From Hyphomicrobiales bacterium (GTDB taxonomy: Bacteria; Pseudomonadota; Alphaproteobacteria; Rhizobiales; Rhizobiaceae), in assembly GCA_900470155.1 (NCBI GenBank), contig UBZT01000001.1:1-64000 (forward strand): a DNA stretch of 64,000 nt, read 5' to 3'. A program made the translations under genes and the position numbers. Shown here in pieces: positions 63,487 to 64,000 of the stretch (position 1 is the first letter of the stretch; each line of letters begins with the position of its first letter). The notes beneath the pieces were generated by a model. It was not told the origin of the DNA, ran no database searches, and saw only the letters and a list, made by a program, of their open reading frames with translations.

Positions 63487-64000
63487 TCAGGCCAGGGTGC
63501 CGGCACGCAAGCGGTCAAGCACCGGCAACAGATCGGACGGATCGGGGCGCCGCGTATAGTCGGGATTGACCTCGGCATAGGCGATGACGCCATCGGTCCC
63601 GATCACATAGCGCGCCGGCATCGGCAGCACCCAGGCCGGATCGTCGTTGATCTTCGGCAGATCGTTGCCGAACTGCCTGTAGACCTCGATCAGATCATCC
63701 GGCAGCGCGAAGCGCAGGCCGAACTCCGCGGCGACGGCCGTGCCGGCATCGCTCAGGATCGGGAAGCCGAGCTTGTTGTCGCGCTGCGACTTGCGGCTGT
63801 TCGCCGGCGTCTGGGGAGAGATCGCGACGAGGCTCGCGCCACGCTCTTCGATGGCCGGCCGGATGTCCTCCAGCGCCTGAAGGTCATAGTTGCAATAGGG
63901 GCACCAAACGCCGCGATAGAAGGTGGCAATCAGCGGCCCCCGCGCCAGTAGCGCAGGCGAACCGACGCTGTTGCCGTCCGCATCCTGAAGTGTGAATTCC
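63487..64000 (-). CDS. Peroxiredoxin-like (AhpC/TSA) protein, 5' end outside window
   Basis: 171 visible codons, stop TGA at 63487-63489; the start lies beyond base 64000. The thioredoxin-fold core shows 'LIATFYRGVWCPYCNYDLQAL' with a WCPYC pair in place of the usual peroxiredoxin PVCT, then 'LVAISPQTPANSRKSQRDN' and 'ARYVIGTDGVIAYAEVNPDYTRRPDP'. This is the AhpC-TSA-type 'redoxin' subgroup with a CxxC site. It reduces peroxides or disulfides in the cytoplasm; the partner is unknown. Confidence 0.85.
   Translation of the reverse strand, partial: EFTLQDADGNSVGSPALLARGPLIATFYRGVWCPYCNYDLQALEDIRPAIEERGASLVAISPQTPANSRKSQRDNKLGFPILSDAGTAVAAEFGLRFALPDDLIEVYRQFGNDLPKINDDPAWVLPMPARYVIGTDGVIAYAEVNPDYTRRPDPSDLLPVLDRLRAGTLA

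Noticed and set aside
1..64000. tRNA, rRNA or CRISPR arrays
   Set aside because: No cloverleaf-like segment with a T-loop GTTCRANTC in place, no rRNA signatures, and no regularly spaced repeats were seen by eye.

Overview
The window looks like a Rhizobiaceae chromosome (Rhizobium/Agrobacterium relatives). Supporting evidence: housekeeping genes (dnaN, gshB, guaA, pyrF, rsmI, rsmB, uppP, queG) of alphaproteobacterial type, the rhizobial methyltransferase PmtA, a heme-PAS FixL with FixJ and a FixK-like regulator, a Sinorhizobium-type hutXWV histidine transporter inside a hut cluster, and an FzlA-like division protein. Most of the window is visibly GC-rich and densely coding. No rRNA, tRNA or CRISPR was seen.

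Bases 1-4.7 kb are different: lower GC, small and mostly unrecognised genes. They include the C-terminal part of a probable STAND/TPR protein cut by the window edge, a 210-residue protein carrying all three motifs of an HUH (Rep-like) endonuclease, a YccF membrane protein, an XRE regulator, an unknown gene whose ribosome site lies in a hairpin, and a GNAT acetyltransferase. The region ends at about 4.72 kb inside a 39-codon stub of comM/yifB, so an island or a rearrangement has replaced the rest of that gene here.

5-15 kb is core: gshB, a secreted cupin, the ugpBAEC glycerol-3-phosphate importer with a Pho-box-like array upstream, yraN-rsmI, and in the other direction dnaN, pmtA and a degenerate histidine phosphatase. 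15-18 kb is an oxygen-sensing module: fixL-fixJ, a stand-alone receiver (possible FixT-type regulator) and fixK. 18.5-25 kb holds an AraC regulator divergent from a fosmidomycin-resistance-type MFS pump, a tctCBA tricarboxylate transporter, a small protein gene and an FMN reductase.

25-37.8 kb is a contiguous histidine-utilisation cluster of ten genes on the minus strand (hutF, hutX, hutW, hutV, a HutH paralogue, hutI, hutH, hutG, hutU, hutD) with the divergent repressor gene hutC. It encodes uptake plus the five-step route through formylglutamate (HutH, HutU, HutI, HutF, HutG). The HutH paralogue has lost the Ala-Ser-Gly triad that forms the MIO cofactor.

37.8-52.9 kb: a LysR regulator and alpha/beta hydrolase, a two-gene RND efflux system, pyrF, a DUF1330 protein, a complex-I-type NAD-binding protein, a 52-residue secreted peptide, uppP, an fzlA-like GST, queG, a YeeZ-like reductase, an RlpA-like protein and rsmB. 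53-58 kb is an imelysin / di-heme oxidoreductase / imelysin-like / DUF1513 periplasmic cluster, probably iron-related. 58-64 kb holds tspO, a thioesterase plus MTA/SAH nucleosidase pair, guaA, an AraC regulator beside a truncated SDR gene, a GST and a peroxiredoxin cut by the window end.
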